Source of the DNA: Fusobacterium naviforme
GTDB taxonomy: Bacteria > Bacillota > Clostridia > Lachnospirales > Lachnospiraceae
Reading direction: 5' to 3'
Length of the DNA stretch: 64,000 nt
NCBI GenBank assembly: GCA_003014445.1
Contig: PYGH01000001.1
Location: 186,001 to 250,000 of the forward strand
Under the pieces are notes generated by a model. It was given only the letters and a program-made list of their open reading frames with translations. It searched no databases and was not told the origin of the DNA. The translations under genes were made by a program, and so were the position numbers. Below, one piece after another: positions 1 through 8,164 of this stretch (position 1 is its first letter; each line of letters begins with the position of its first letter).

Positions 1-30
1 AACAGGAAACAAATTAAGGAACAAGTAAAA

Positions 31-66
31 GCGGCGGCATGAACACTTCGTTCATGCCGCCGCTTT
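31..66. terminator. Strong hairpin, terminator downstream of the racemase-like gene
   Basis: A perfect 14-bp stem (31-44 with 50-63) with a 5-nt loop sits 17 bp after the stop codon of the minus-strand gene at 81-893. Read on the minus strand the stem is followed by TTTTACTTG, and on the plus strand by TTTACTGG, so it could end transcription from both sides. Confidence 0.8.
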
Positions 67-80
67 ACTGGCGTGTAAGC

Positions 81-893
81 TCAGATTGTGAGCTGTACTG
101 TGACGCGAGGCTCCAGTGTGACGGGACCGGAAAGCTGCGCAGAGAGAACTTTCCCGCCCTGTTTTTTCAGCTCAGCACAGAGGACGCCGCCGGGCTGGCG
201 GAGTGAGAGGCAGAATGCGTCATCACTTGTCTTTTGGGCACGCACCACTGCGCAGGCGAGAGTCCCGCTGCCGCAGCTGCTCTCCCAGATCATGGTGCCG
301 GTCTCGCGTACCCATACGCAGGGAACCATAGAGCTGTCGTTTAAAAACATGACGCCGACAGCATCAACCGCTCCCAGAGCCCGGACTGCCTCAATTGCGT
401 GTTCAGCGAGTTTCTGTTCCGCTTTCCGGTTTTCTATGATTACATGGGTGATGCCTTCAAATTCAACTGCGGGCAGGGTGAGCTGACCGCTGTTCTTTTC
501 CGGAATTGCAATGCTTCGCAGTGCGCGGGGCAGGGGCATGCAAACTGCCGCGCCCTCGGTCCGGAGGGACACGGTGAGCGGGTGATCGCAGCCAGATATT
601 TCGATCTCGACGGTATCGCCGTCCTTCAGTCCCATCTCTCTTCCGAGCAGCAGGCCAAAGCTTCGGCTCGCGTTGCCGCAGAATTCCCCTCCGCTCATCA
701 CAAGCCGTCCGGCTGCGCCCCGAAGCGGGGGACATAGAAAGCCCGCCTGTTCCGCCTGCAGGGAGGGGACGGAGAGCAGCGCCGCGCCGATGGGGGCGTA
801 ATATTCCGGCGCTACCGGAGTCTCCACAAAAGCAGTGCGGTTTCCGGCGGGATCCGCCATGATGATATCCAGAGTGAATTCCATGGTCAGCAC
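81..893 (-). CDS. DapF-fold amino-acid epimerase/racemase, histidine-racemase-like (CntK type)
   Basis: 270-residue protein with the two half-sites of the diaminopimelate epimerase fold. The first is GGEFCGNASRS near residue 70 and the second is SSCGSGTLAC near residue 210; each supplies one of the catalytic cysteines used for cofactor-independent proton exchange at the alpha carbon. The second Cys context (ESSCGSGT) and the single-gene setting, away from lysine genes, fit the amino-acid racemase branch (CntK-like histidine racemases) better than housekeeping DapF. The divergently placed Lrp regulator and HutD/Ves neighbour suggest amino-acid metabolism, perhaps histidine. The substrate cannot be read from the sequence. 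A second start at residue 4 (MEFTLDI) is equally possible. Confidence 0.75.
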   Translation of the reverse strand: MLTMEFTLDIIMADPAGNRTAFVETPVAPEYYAPIGAALLSVPSLQAEQAGFLCPPLRGAAGRLVMSGGEFCGNASRSFGLLLGREMGLKDGDTVEIEISGCDHPLTVSLRTEGAAVCMPLPRALRSIAIPEKNSGQLTLPAVEFEGITHVIIENRKAEQKLAEHAIEAVRALGAVDAVGVMFLNDSSMVPCVWVRETGTMIWESSCGSGTLACAVVRAQKTSDDAFCLSLRQPGGVLCAELKKQGGKVLSAQLSGPVTLEPRVTVQLTI

Positions 894-941
894 TCCTTTC
901 CTGTCTCGTGAAAAGTGCGGTTTAAACCTGCCCGGCCTGTT

Positions 942-1394
942 TCAATTCTCTTCCTTTTCCCGCTGTGGAAAATGCTTGCGGGTGAAATAGGTCGAAAGCA
1001 CAACTGAGGTGTTGGAGAGACCGTATTTTCGGATCTGCTCCAGCAGGTGGTCGAGGGCGCTGGAGTTTGCGACGCGTATCTTTAAGAGCACATTGTTGTA
1101 GCCGACGATGTGGTGGTGCTCCGTGATGGAGGGCTCATCAAGGCAGAAGCGGCAGAAGTGCTCATATTCTCTGGGGGGGACATTGACCTGCACAAAGGCC
1201 GTGATATTGTTCCCGAGGAGCGATTCGTTGATCTGTGCGTGAAAACCCTCTATGACACCGGATTCCTTCAGCCTGTGAATGCGCTCTGCGACAGCCGGGG
1301 CGGTGAGACCGACACTTTTGCCGAGATCCCGAGTTGAGATTTTGCAGTTTTCCTGAAGGAGGTTGATGATTTTCAGATCGGTATTATCCATCAT
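942..1394 (-). CDS. Lrp/AsnC family transcriptional regulator
   Basis: 150 residues from the ATG at 1394. This start is preferred over an upstream ATG at 1475 because AAAGGCGG lies just in front and because the family begins with the LDxxDxxII pattern seen here as NTDLKIINLLQ. Residues 1-60 form the winged HTH (STRDLGKSVGLTAPAVAERI). The rest is the RAM/AsnC ligand-binding domain with a GYNNVLLKI strand typical of the effector site. Lrp-type proteins bind amino acids and control amino-acid genes. It lies 48 bp upstream of the racemase-like gene on the same strand and probably shares its transcript, so it is a likely local regulator. Confidence 0.9.
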   Translation of the reverse strand: MMDNTDLKIINLLQENCKISTRDLGKSVGLTAPAVAERIHRLKESGVIEGFHAQINESLLGNNITAFVQVNVPPREYEHFCRFCLDEPSITEHHHIVGYNNVLLKIRVANSSALDHLLEQIRKYGLSNTSVVLSTYFTRKHFPQREKEEN

Positions 1395-1540
1395 TGGACC
1401 GCCTTTCCGTATATAAATATGCACATATATCTCATGATTTATGCGCTGAAAGTCGATTATACGCTGTGCCTTCACTCAGCTGCAAACAGACTTGCGTGAG
1501 GCGGCACTTTTGAAAGTTTTTATGATTACGCGTTGATTCT

Positions 1541-1608
1541 ATTATAACCCATTTTTTGCCTGCGCGGTAAAAATCCGTTCACAGGAACTTTCCATTGCGT
1601 GTTATACT
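1541..1608. promoter_or_regulatory. Divergent promoter region between Lrp and HutD genes
   Basis: The 330-bp gap between the two divergent genes has TATAAT on the minus strand (complement of 1541-1546) towards the Lrp gene and TATACT at 1603-1608 on the plus strand towards HutD. Matching -35 boxes are weak on both strands. No Lrp operator was identified with confidence. Confidence 0.4.
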
Positions 1609-1722
1609 CTGAATAGGGTACTGCGCGGAAAATGCAGACGGAGCGCGCATTTTGCCGGCGGGAAAAAGTGTTTCTGGAAGTATGCAGCAGAGCGGAAGAA
1701 AAAAGGACGTGTGGAGGAGAAA

Positions 1723-2343
1723 ATGAAGAATTACACAGCGGAATTACTGCACAGAGAGGATTACAGCGTCACAAACTGGAGCGGCGGGACGACGACAGAG
1801 CTCGCAATTGCGCCGAGAGGCAGTATCTATGCGGAGCGAAGCTTTCTCTGGAGACTCAGCTCCGCGACAGTTGATGTCGAGGAGAGCAATTTTACAGCAC
1901 TTCCGGATTACAATCGCATTATCATGACCCTGCAGGGAGGGATACGCCTGAGACATAACGGCGGAGAGTGGATCAGTCTTCCTGAGTTTGAGACGCACGA
2001 CTTTGACGGTGGGGATGAGACCGTCAGTGTGGGCAAGGTTGTGGATTTTAATCTGATGCTGCGGAAGGGGAAATGTGAGGGCTTTGTGCTTCCGCTTCTT
2101 CTTAAGGAAGGAGAGGCTGCTGCACTCAGCGAACAGCTTATGAAGGCTATTCCGGAGGCAGAAGAGCTTCTTCTGTACTGCCCGCGCGGAGTGGTGGAGA
2201 TTGCGGCTTCCGACGGGGCTTCATGGAGACTCTCAGCCGGGGATACGCTGCGGCTCTCCGGAGAACTTCAGGGGCAGAGCTTTACGGCAAAAGCGGAGGA
2301 AGCGGCGGCACTCGTTGGCTCCGCAGTGCGCAGCGCGGGCTGA
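1723..2343 (+). CDS. HutD/Ves family cupin protein
   Basis: 206 residues from ATG 1723, with GGAGGAG 4 bp upstream; an in-frame GTG at 1711 is less likely. The family signature is clear near the N-terminus: NWSGGTTTELAIAP, then FLWRLSSATV and a YNRIIMTLQGG strand, which are the conserved positions of HutD/Ves bicupins. HutD accompanies histidine-utilisation genes in proteobacteria, where it is thought to limit flux through the pathway; Ves is a related E. coli protein. No hut genes are in this window. The divergent Lrp gene and racemase-like gene next to it suggest an amino-acid role, but this is inference. Confidence 0.8.
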   Translation: MKNYTAELLHREDYSVTNWSGGTTTELAIAPRGSIYAERSFLWRLSSATVDVEESNFTALPDYNRIIMTLQGGIRLRHNGGEWISLPEFETHDFDGGDETVSVGKVVDFNLMLRKGKCEGFVLPLLLKEGEAAALSEQLMKAIPEAEELLLYCPRGVVEIAASDGASWRLSAGDTLRLSGELQGQSFTAKAEEAAALVGSAVRSAG

Positions 2344-2739
2344 GATTTGTCAGCCGCTGCCGGCATTACCCGCGTCATTTGAGGTAGTGCGTTCAAAACA
2401 TACCGATTTTGTGGGGAGTTGTTGCCATTGTAACAGCTTTCCTTTTTGTGTTGTCCTATGCTTTCAGCTGTAAGGGTTCTGTTTTAGCGAAAGAAGGTGG
2501 CATAAGGCTGTAAGAGCAAGAGACTTCGTTAGGGAAGAGAATTTTGGAATTGCGGGCATTGGCTCGGTTGAGGACAATATGAAGCTCTTGCAGATTTAAT
2601 CAGTGCTGCCTAAGAAAGTGTAGCTGAGGATGGATTGTTTTTGCTTCAGGGAAGTGGTACAGTAACCTTGTATGCATATAGACAGGCATCACAGATATCT
2701 GCCGGATAAGGGCGGGTACGCATAGAAGGAGGTAAGCGC
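2344..2739. other. Intergenic stretch without a recognisable gene
   Basis: About 400 bp between HutD and the rubrerythrin gene. I see no convincing coding frame, RNA signature or terminator. It must hold the promoter of the oxygen-defence cluster, but I could not pick out a clear -35/-10 pair or a PerR-like box. Confidence 0.5.
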
Positions 2740-3390
2740 GTGGCAAAGTGGAAATGTAAGGTTTGCGGATACATCTATGAGGGAGAGAAGCTTCCGGAGG
2801 ATTTTGTATGTCCCAAGTGCAAGCAGCCGGCATCTGCTTTTGAGAAGGTAAAGTTACATCCCTATGAGGGAACACAGACCGAAAAAAATCTTCAGGCTGC
2901 GTTTGCAGGGGAGTCACAGGCGCGCAATAAGTATACCTATTTCGCATCTGTTGCGAAAAAGGAGGGCTATGAGCAGATCGCCTCTCTCTTCTTAAAGACC
3001 GCGGACAATGAGAAGGAGCACGCAAAGCTCTGGTTCAAGGAGCTGAAGGGCATCGGCAATACAGCGGAGAACCTGCTGCATGCGGCAGAGGGCGAGAATT
3101 ACGAGTGGACAGATATGTATGAGGGCTTTGCGAAGACCGCCGAGGAGGAGGGCTTTAAGGAGCTCGCAGAAAAGTTCCGTCTGGTGGCAGCAATTGAGAA
3201 GCACCACGAGGAGCGCTACAGAGCTCTGCTGAAGAATGTGGAGATGGCACAGGTCTTTGCCAGAAGTGAGGTCAAGGTGTGGGAGTGCCGCAACTGCGGA
3301 CACATCGTTGTTGGTACAGCCGCTCCCGAGGTATGTCCCACCTGCAACCACCCGCAGAGCTATTTCGAGATTCATCTGGAAAATTACTAA
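2740..3390 (+). CDS. Rubrerythrin with rubredoxin domains at both ends
   Basis: 216 residues starting at a GTG with AAGGAGG 7 bp upstream. Domain order: rubredoxin-like domain (Cys6-x2-Cys9 and Cys24-x2-Cys27), a four-helix ferritin-like di-iron domain with the two Glu/ExxH sets ([12 protein letters not shown] and [11 protein letters not shown]), and a C-terminal rubredoxin-like domain (ECRNCGH and CPTCNHP). Classical rubrerythrin has only the C-terminal rubredoxin and clostridial reverse rubrerythrin only the N-terminal one; this protein has both. Rubrerythrins reduce hydrogen peroxide with electrons from NAD(P)H through rubredoxins. It is the first gene of a four-gene oxidative defence cluster in the cytoplasm. 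Confidence 0.93.
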   Translation: MAKWKCKVCGYIYEGEKLPEDFVCPKCKQPASAFEKVKLHPYEGTQTEKNLQAAFAGESQARNKYTYFASVAKKEGYEQIASLFLKTADNEKEHAKLWFKELKGIGNTAENLLHAAEGENYEWTDMYEGFAKTAEEEGFKELAEKFRLVAAIEKHHEERYRALLKNVEMAQVFARSEVKVWECRNCGHIVVGTAAPEVCPTCNHPQSYFEIHLENY

Positions 3391-3426
3391 TTCACAGTAT
3401 TCACGTTATTTCAGGAAAGGCACAAA

Positions 3427-3939
3427 ATGTTAAACCCAAAGGTAAGTGAGCTGATCAACGCGCAGGTTACAAAGGAGTTTTACTCTGCGTATCTCTATCT
3501 GGACTTTGCCAATTATTACTATGAGCAGGGGCTGGACGGCTTTGCAAACTGGTATGATATTCAGGCGCAGGAGGAGCGGGATCACGCGATGCTGATGCGT
3601 GCATATCTCCACAACAACGGCGCAGAGGTGAAGTTCGGTGTGATTGATCAGCCGAATATGAAGTATGAGGACACTGCCGCGCCGCTGAAGGCTTCTCTGA
3701 AGCATGAGACTTACATTACTGCGGAGATCAATAAGATCTACCGCGCGGCAGATGATATCAATGACTACCGCACCATGCAGTTTTTTGACTGGTTCATCAA
3801 GGAGCAGGGCGAGGAAGAGAAGAATGCGGAGGATATGATCCGCAAGTATGAGCTCTTCGGAAAGGATCCGAAGGGATTGTATGCACTGAATCAGGAGCTG
3901 GCGGCCCGCGTCTATGCCGCACCGAGTCTTGTGATCTGA
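3427..3939 (+). CDS. ftnA: Non-haem bacterial ferritin
   Basis: 170 residues with the ferritin four-helix fold. Ferroxidase residues are visible in KEFYSAYLYLD (first helix Glu), QAQEERDHAM (ExxH of helix B) and later Glu/Gln positions (KEQGEEEKNAED). Length and the MLNPKVSELINAQ start are typical of FtnA-type iron stores. The AGGAAAGG sequence 5 bp upstream supports the ATG at 3427. It lies 36 bp after rubrerythrin in the same direction. Co-expression with peroxide and superoxide reductases makes sense because storing ferrous iron limits Fenton chemistry. Confidence 0.93.
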   Translation: MLNPKVSELINAQVTKEFYSAYLYLDFANYYYEQGLDGFANWYDIQAQEERDHAMLMRAYLHNNGAEVKFGVIDQPNMKYEDTAAPLKASLKHETYITAEINKIYRAADDINDYRTMQFFDWFIKEQGEEEKNAEDMIRKYELFGKDPKGLYALNQELAARVYAAPSLVI

Positions 3940-3996
3940 GCAGGGATTCGGAGTCAGGCGGGCGCTGTTGGTGGGACTGATATCGCCCGGCAGAAT

Positions 3997-4014
3997 CTGA
4001 GGAAGCTTCCTCAG
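3997..4014. repeat. Loopless 18-bp palindrome between ftnA and desulfoferrodoxin
   Basis: CTGAGGAAGCTTCCTCAG is a perfect palindrome in the 125-bp gap. It could be a weak intercistronic hairpin or a protein-binding site. No T-run follows, so a full terminator is unlikely. Confidence 0.4.
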
Positions 4015-4064
4015 GCATTTCAATATAAAATGCGGCGGAGACCGCGTAAAAGAAGGAGAAAATT

Positions 4065-4439
4065 ATGAAGTTCTACAGAAGTTCCCATTGTGGCAATATT
4101 GTTACGTTTCTTCAGGACTCGGGTGTCAGCGTAGAGTGCTGCGGCGAGAAGATGGGCGAGCTCACGGCAAACACCACGGATGCCGCGCAGGAGAAGCACG
4201 TTCCTGTTGTTGCCTTAGAGGGCAGCAAGGTCACAGTGAAGGTCGGAAGCGTTGCACACCCGATGCTTGAGGAGCACTCCATTCAGTGGATCGTGCTTGA
4301 GACGAAGCAGGGCTATCAGACCAAGTTCCTGAAGCCGGGAGAGGCTCCGGAGGCAGTCTTTTGCGTAGCAGAGGGTGATGCTCCGGTTGCAGCTTATGAG
4401 TACTGCAACCTGCACGGTCTCTGGAAGGCGGAAATCTGA
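4065..4439 (+). CDS. dfx: Desulfoferrodoxin (superoxide reductase), variant N-terminal iron site
   Basis: 124 residues, start supported by AGAAGGAG upstream. The catalytic centre II ligands of superoxide reductase are intact: EKHVPV, the HPMLEEH pair and the C-terminal CNLHGLW with the axial Cys and a His. The N-terminal desulforedoxin-like domain normally holds four cysteines (CxxC then CC). Here the first is Ser6, leaving Cys9, Cys25 and Cys26, so centre I may be lost or altered. Function is one-electron reduction of superoxide to peroxide, which the neighbouring rubrerythrin can remove. The next gene starts 3 bp after the stop, so they are an operon. Confidence 0.92.
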   Translation: MKFYRSSHCGNIVTFLQDSGVSVECCGEKMGELTANTTDAAQEKHVPVVALEGSKVTVKVGSVAHPMLEEHSIQWIVLETKQGYQTKFLKPGEAPEAVFCVAEGDAPVAAYEYCNLHGLWKAEI

Positions 4440-4442
4440 GCT

Positions 4443-5051
4443 ATGGAAGATCGAGTGATGCAAAAGCTCTCCTACGGGTTGTTTGTACTGACGGCACGGG
4501 ATGGAGAGAAGGATAACGGATGCATAACCAATACTTTTATTCAGGTGGCGAGCACACCGAATACGGTGTCCTTTGCGATCAATAAGCAGAACTACACGCA
4601 CGATATGATCATGAAGACGAAGGTCTTCAACATCTCTGTTCTCAGCGAGAGCGCAAGCTTTGATATCTTCCGCCGCTTTGGATTCCAGTCCGGCAGAGAT
4701 GTCAATAAGTTTGAAGATTTTCCGTGCAAGCGCGCAGAAAATGGCGTTGCATATCTGGACAGCAGCGATACCAATGCGTATTTCTCCGGCAGAGTGCTTC
4801 GGACCATAGATCTGGGCAGCCACACTCTGTTTATTGCGGAGGTGACAGATGGTGCATGGCTCTCTGACACACCCTCTGCGACCTATGCCTACTACTTTGC
4901 GCACATCAAGCCGAAGCCGGAGGCAAAGCCCGCAGAAAAGAAGGGCTGGATCTGCACGATCTGCGGATATATCTACGAGGGAGATCCGCTCCCGGCAGAT
5001 TTTGAGTGTCCGGTATGCCATCATCCGGCATCGGATTTCAGAAAGCTGTAA
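4443..5051 (+). CDS. Flavin reductase domain fused to rubredoxin (high-molecular-weight rubredoxin type)
   Basis: 202 residues. Residues 1-150 are a flavin-reductase-like split-barrel (SYGLFVLTARDG, CITNTFIQVASTPNTVSFAINK, typical FMN-binding pattern). Residues 165-202 are a complete rubredoxin (ICTICGYIYEGDPLPADF then CPVCHHPASDF). This arrangement matches the Hrb proteins of acetogens and clostridia that pass electrons from NAD(P)H to flavodiiron proteins or rubrerythrins. Within this cluster it is the obvious electron donor to the superoxide reductase and the double-rubredoxin rubrerythrin. A terminator follows at 5115. Confidence 0.9.
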   Translation: MEDRVMQKLSYGLFVLTARDGEKDNGCITNTFIQVASTPNTVSFAINKQNYTHDMIMKTKVFNISVLSESASFDIFRRFGFQSGRDVNKFEDFPCKRAENGVAYLDSSDTNAYFSGRVLRTIDLGSHTLFIAEVTDGAWLSDTPSATYAYYFAHIKPKPEAKPAEKKGWICTICGYIYEGDPLPADFECPVCHHPASDFRKL

Positions 5052-5114
5052 GACGGAGCAGAGTGTTTTTACTGTCTCCGTGCCAGCTGAAATTTCAATA
5101 AAAGCTATGTGAAC

Positions 5115-5150
5115 CAGAGCTCCGGAACTTCGGTTTCGGAGCTCTGTTTT
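5115..5150 (+). terminator. Rho-independent terminator of the oxygen-defence operon
   Basis: CAGAGCTCCG (5115-5124) pairs perfectly with CGGAGCTCTG (5137-5146) and is followed by TTTT. Confidence 0.88.
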
Positions 5151-5195
5151 AAAGGGAATAATGTTATAATAAAATAGAAATTGCGGGAGGGACAG

Positions 5196-6308
5196 ATGGA
5201 GAGAGCAGAGAGACAGAGAAAGAAGCGTTGCAGCAGCATTCTGGTAAAGATGTGGCTCTCTGTTTTATTGCTCATGCTGCTCTCTGCCTGCGGGAAAAGA
5301 GAAGGGATTTTAGAGACAGAGCTTCTGCCTTCCGAGGAGCAGCGCCTTGTGATCTATACCTCGCATAAGAGGGAGGTATGGTGGCCGATTGTCAAGGAAT
5401 TTGAGGAGCGCAGCGGCATTTGGACGGAGGTCACAGAGGGAGGAAGTAACGAGCTCTTGAAGCGGATTGCGGAGGAGAGTGGACAGCCGAAGGCGGACCT
5501 CATGTTCGGGGGCGGTGTGGATACCCTTCAGTCCAGCAGAGAGCTCTTTGCGCCCTGCGAGCCGCTGGGACTCTCCGGCATCGCGCCGGAATTTCGCGAT
5601 CCGAATGGTTACTGGACGGCATTTTCTGCACTCCCTGTGGTTCTGATCTATAACACGAAGCTATTGGAGCCGGGGCAGCTGAGGGGCTGGGAAGATCTCA
5701 TGCGTCCGATGTTCCAGGGGAAGCTCGCGTTTGCGGATCCGGCGAAATCCGGCTCTAATTTTACTGCACTTGTGACGCTCTGCCGGGTGCTTGCGAAGCA
5801 GCCGGGCCCGGATGGAGAGCGAGAGGTGCTGAAGGAGTTTGCAGCTCAGCTGGGCGGTGTGCTTCTGGACAATTCCGGAGATGTGATGAGCACTGTGGCG
5901 GACGGAAAGGCACTTGCAGGAATCACTCTGGAGGAGAGTGCGCTGAAGGGAATCGCTGCGGGAAAGAATATTGCACTGGTCTATCCCGCGGAGGGAACCA
6001 GTGTGATCCCGGACGGGAGTGCTGTGCTGCGCGGTGCGCGGCACAGAGAAAATGCCGAGAGGTTTCTGGAATTTGTGAGCGGAGAGGATGTACAGCGGCT
6101 TTTACAGAGAAGGCTCTGCCGGCGTTCTGTGCGAAAAGATGCAGCCAGGCTTCTGGAACAGGCAGAGGGAGGAGCAGCATTTCCCGCGTTGCAGGAGCTT
6201 CATCCCATCAATTATGACCTGGAAGAGATCAGTATGGAGCGGGATGCGCTGCTCATGAGCTGGGAGTTCTATTTCGGAACACCGGAGGGGGAGGAGGCAG
6301 GGCAGTGA
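5196..6308 (+). CDS. Extracellular solute-binding lipoprotein of a three-component sensor (HptA-like)
   Basis: 370 residues from ATG 5196, preceded by GGGAGGG; a TATAAT box sits at 5165-5170. A basic start, a hydrophobic stretch and the lipobox LLSACGK mark a lipoprotein. The mature part (LVIYTSHKREVWWPIVKEF) belongs to the family 1 / ferric-iron-type periplasmic binding fold. The gene overlaps the following sensor kinase by 4 bp and no permease or ATPase is present, so it probably serves as a ligand sensor, as HptA does for the HptS/HptR system in Staphylococcus. The ligand (sugar phosphate, phosphate ester, iron or other) cannot be read from the sequence. Confidence 0.8.
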   Translation: MERAERQRKKRCSSILVKMWLSVLLLMLLSACGKREGILETELLPSEEQRLVIYTSHKREVWWPIVKEFEERSGIWTEVTEGGSNELLKRIAEESGQPKADLMFGGGVDTLQSSRELFAPCEPLGLSGIAPEFRDPNGYWTAFSALPVVLIYNTKLLEPGQLRGWEDLMRPMFQGKLAFADPAKSGSNFTALVTLCRVLAKQPGPDGEREVLKEFAAQLGGVLLDNSGDVMSTVADGKALAGITLEESALKGIAAGKNIALVYPAEGTSVIPDGSAVLRGARHRENAERFLEFVSGEDVQRLLQRRLCRRSVRKDAARLLEQAEGGAAFPALQELHPINYDLEEISMERDALLMSWEFYFGTPEGEEAGQ

Positions 6309-8164
6309 AAACCAGATTTCGCGCGTCCTTTCGTCTGCGTCTGTTCGCGGCGATGCTCTGCGTGTCGCTGATTCCGCTTTCCCTTGCGCTGATCGTGATG
6401 AGCGGAGCCTTTCGCAGCCGTCAGCGGCTTCAGTCAGAGCAGGAGGCGGCCCGGGAGCTTCAGGGAATTGTGGAGCGGCTCAATACAGTGCATGAGGGGT
6501 TTTCTGAGGCGGCAGAGCTGCTCGCGTCCTCCTCGCTGGTCAGAGAGGCATTGGGGGGAGAGGCTGTCAGCACAACGGCAGTAAATGCGACGCTTTATTC
6601 TGCGACGGAGAATCTCAGGAAGGCTGCATATTTTGAGCTCTGTGACAGCGAGGGAAGACGCAGATTTTCCACGCTGAACCGTCCGGGAAGAGAGCCGCTT
6701 TCGGTGGATTGGGGTGTGCTGAAGGAGGCGGGACTGCAGGAGGGGCTGGTCTACAGTACCACGGAGGACAGCGCTGACAGCAGTGTGCCGCTGATGCGAG
6801 GCGCGCTTGCGCTTCGGAAAGAAGACTCCGGAGAGATCCTTGGATATGTCGTGATGGAGCAGTACAGGGAGCATTTTCAGGAGCTTCTGGAGGGAAGCTA
6901 TGGCGCACAGAATGCCCTGCTGCTGCTCAGCAGCTACTGGCGCCCAGTCTACTGTGCGGACCCTACCCTGCTGCTTGGCCCGGCACAGCGTCTGCGGGAG
7001 CACTTGCTCTCGGATGGGCAGCTTCCGAGAGGCGGCGAGGACAGTGAGGTGATCTACAGCGTCTCGCCGCAGACGGCGAGCGGACTGTATGCGGTACTGC
7101 GGCGCCCAAATGTTTTTACGCGGGGCACGGATATCCTGCTGCTGAGTATTGCAGTGCTCTCGATACTGCTGGGGTTTCTTGTCTCCCTCATCATGAGCTA
7201 TCATCTGAGTCGACAGCTGGTACGGCCGATAGACCGTCTGCACAGCGCGATGCGGGAGGTCACACTGGACAGATTGGATACCCGGGTTGAGGAGGGAGAG
7301 GATGAGCTCGGAGAACTGGCGGGCCGCTTCAATCTCATGATACAGGCGCTGCGGGAGAACCGGGAGGCGCTGTTTCAGAATCAGGCGCGGCTTGTGCAGA
7401 ACCAGCGGGAGCTGAATGAGGCGGAGATTCGCATGCTGCAGGCACAGCTGAACCCTCACTTCCTGTGCAACACGCTGGACACAATGAAGTGGATGGGGAA
7501 GATACACAGAATTCCGCAGATTGCATTGATGTCTACGGATCTCGCGGATATCCTGCGCTTTGCGATCTCCCCGGAAGAGTTCGTGAGTCTGAAGCGGGAG
7601 GCAGAGGTTCTGGAGCGTTACCTTGAAATTCAGCAGATACGGCATTCCGGAAAACTTTCGTTTGCGCTCGATATTCCGCCGGAGTTGGAGCCTTTGCCCG
7701 TGCCGAAGATGCTGCTGCAGCCGCTGGTGGAGAATGCGATCCTACACGGACTCGACGGCATCAGCGAGGGAGAGGTGAGCGTCAGAGCGCGGAAAATGAC
7801 GGCGGAGGCAGCAGGGGAGCTCTGTTCGGCGGAAAGTATCGCAGAGAGCGCAGTTACTTTCCGTGCAGATGGAGTTGACAGTACAGAAAAAAGGGTCAGG
7901 GAGATTCTCTGTATCACGGTGGAGGACAATGGCTGTGGACTTCCGGAGGAGCTGTGCGGGCCGTACAGGGCCCCGGAGGGAGAAGCGGCGCGGCATCACC
8001 TGGGGCTTTACAATGTTGATACAATTTTAAAGAAGCATTACGGAGAGCGGTATGGACTCTGGCTCCGGAATCGGAGCGGGAAGCCGGGAGCTGTGGTGAT
8101 AGCGCTGCTTCCGCTGGGCAGCCGTGAGGAGGTGCGTCAGGATGCGCAGGGTACTGATTGTTGA
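6305..8164 (+). CDS. YesM-type sensor histidine kinase
   Basis: 619 residues from a GTG that overlaps the previous stop. Membrane segments are near residues 10-30 and 275-300, enclosing a roughly 240-residue extracellular sensor region. A HAMP linker follows (LVRPIDRLHSAM). The His_kinase domain has the phosphoacceptor in QAQLNPHFLCNTLD, His about residue 385. The ATPase domain has the N-box ENAILHGLDG and G-box VEDNGCGLPEE, with an insertion of about 50 residues between them. It should phosphorylate the response regulator encoded next, whose start lies inside its 3' end, and probably reads the binding lipoprotein in front. Confidence 0.93.
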   Translation: MKTRFRASFRLRLFAAMLCVSLIPLSLALIVMSGAFRSRQRLQSEQEAARELQGIVERLNTVHEGFSEAAELLASSSLVREALGGEAVSTTAVNATLYSATENLRKAAYFELCDSEGRRRFSTLNRPGREPLSVDWGVLKEAGLQEGLVYSTTEDSADSSVPLMRGALALRKEDSGEILGYVVMEQYREHFQELLEGSYGAQNALLLLSSYWRPVYCADPTLLLGPAQRLREHLLSDGQLPRGGEDSEVIYSVSPQTASGLYAVLRRPNVFTRGTDILLLSIAVLSILLGFLVSLIMSYHLSRQLVRPIDRLHSAMREVTLDRLDTRVEEGEDELGELAGRFNLMIQALRENREALFQNQARLVQNQRELNEAEIRMLQAQLNPHFLCNTLDTMKWMGKIHRIPQIALMSTDLADILRFAISPEEFVSLKREAEVLERYLEIQQIRHSGKLSFALDIPPELEPLPVPKMLLQPLVENAILHGLDGISEGEVSVRARKMTAEAAGELCSAESIAESAVTFRADGVDSTEKRVREILCITVEDNGCGLPEELCGPYRAPEGEAARHHLGLYNVDTILKKHYGERYGLWLRNRSGKPGAVVIALLPLGSREEVRQDAQGTDC

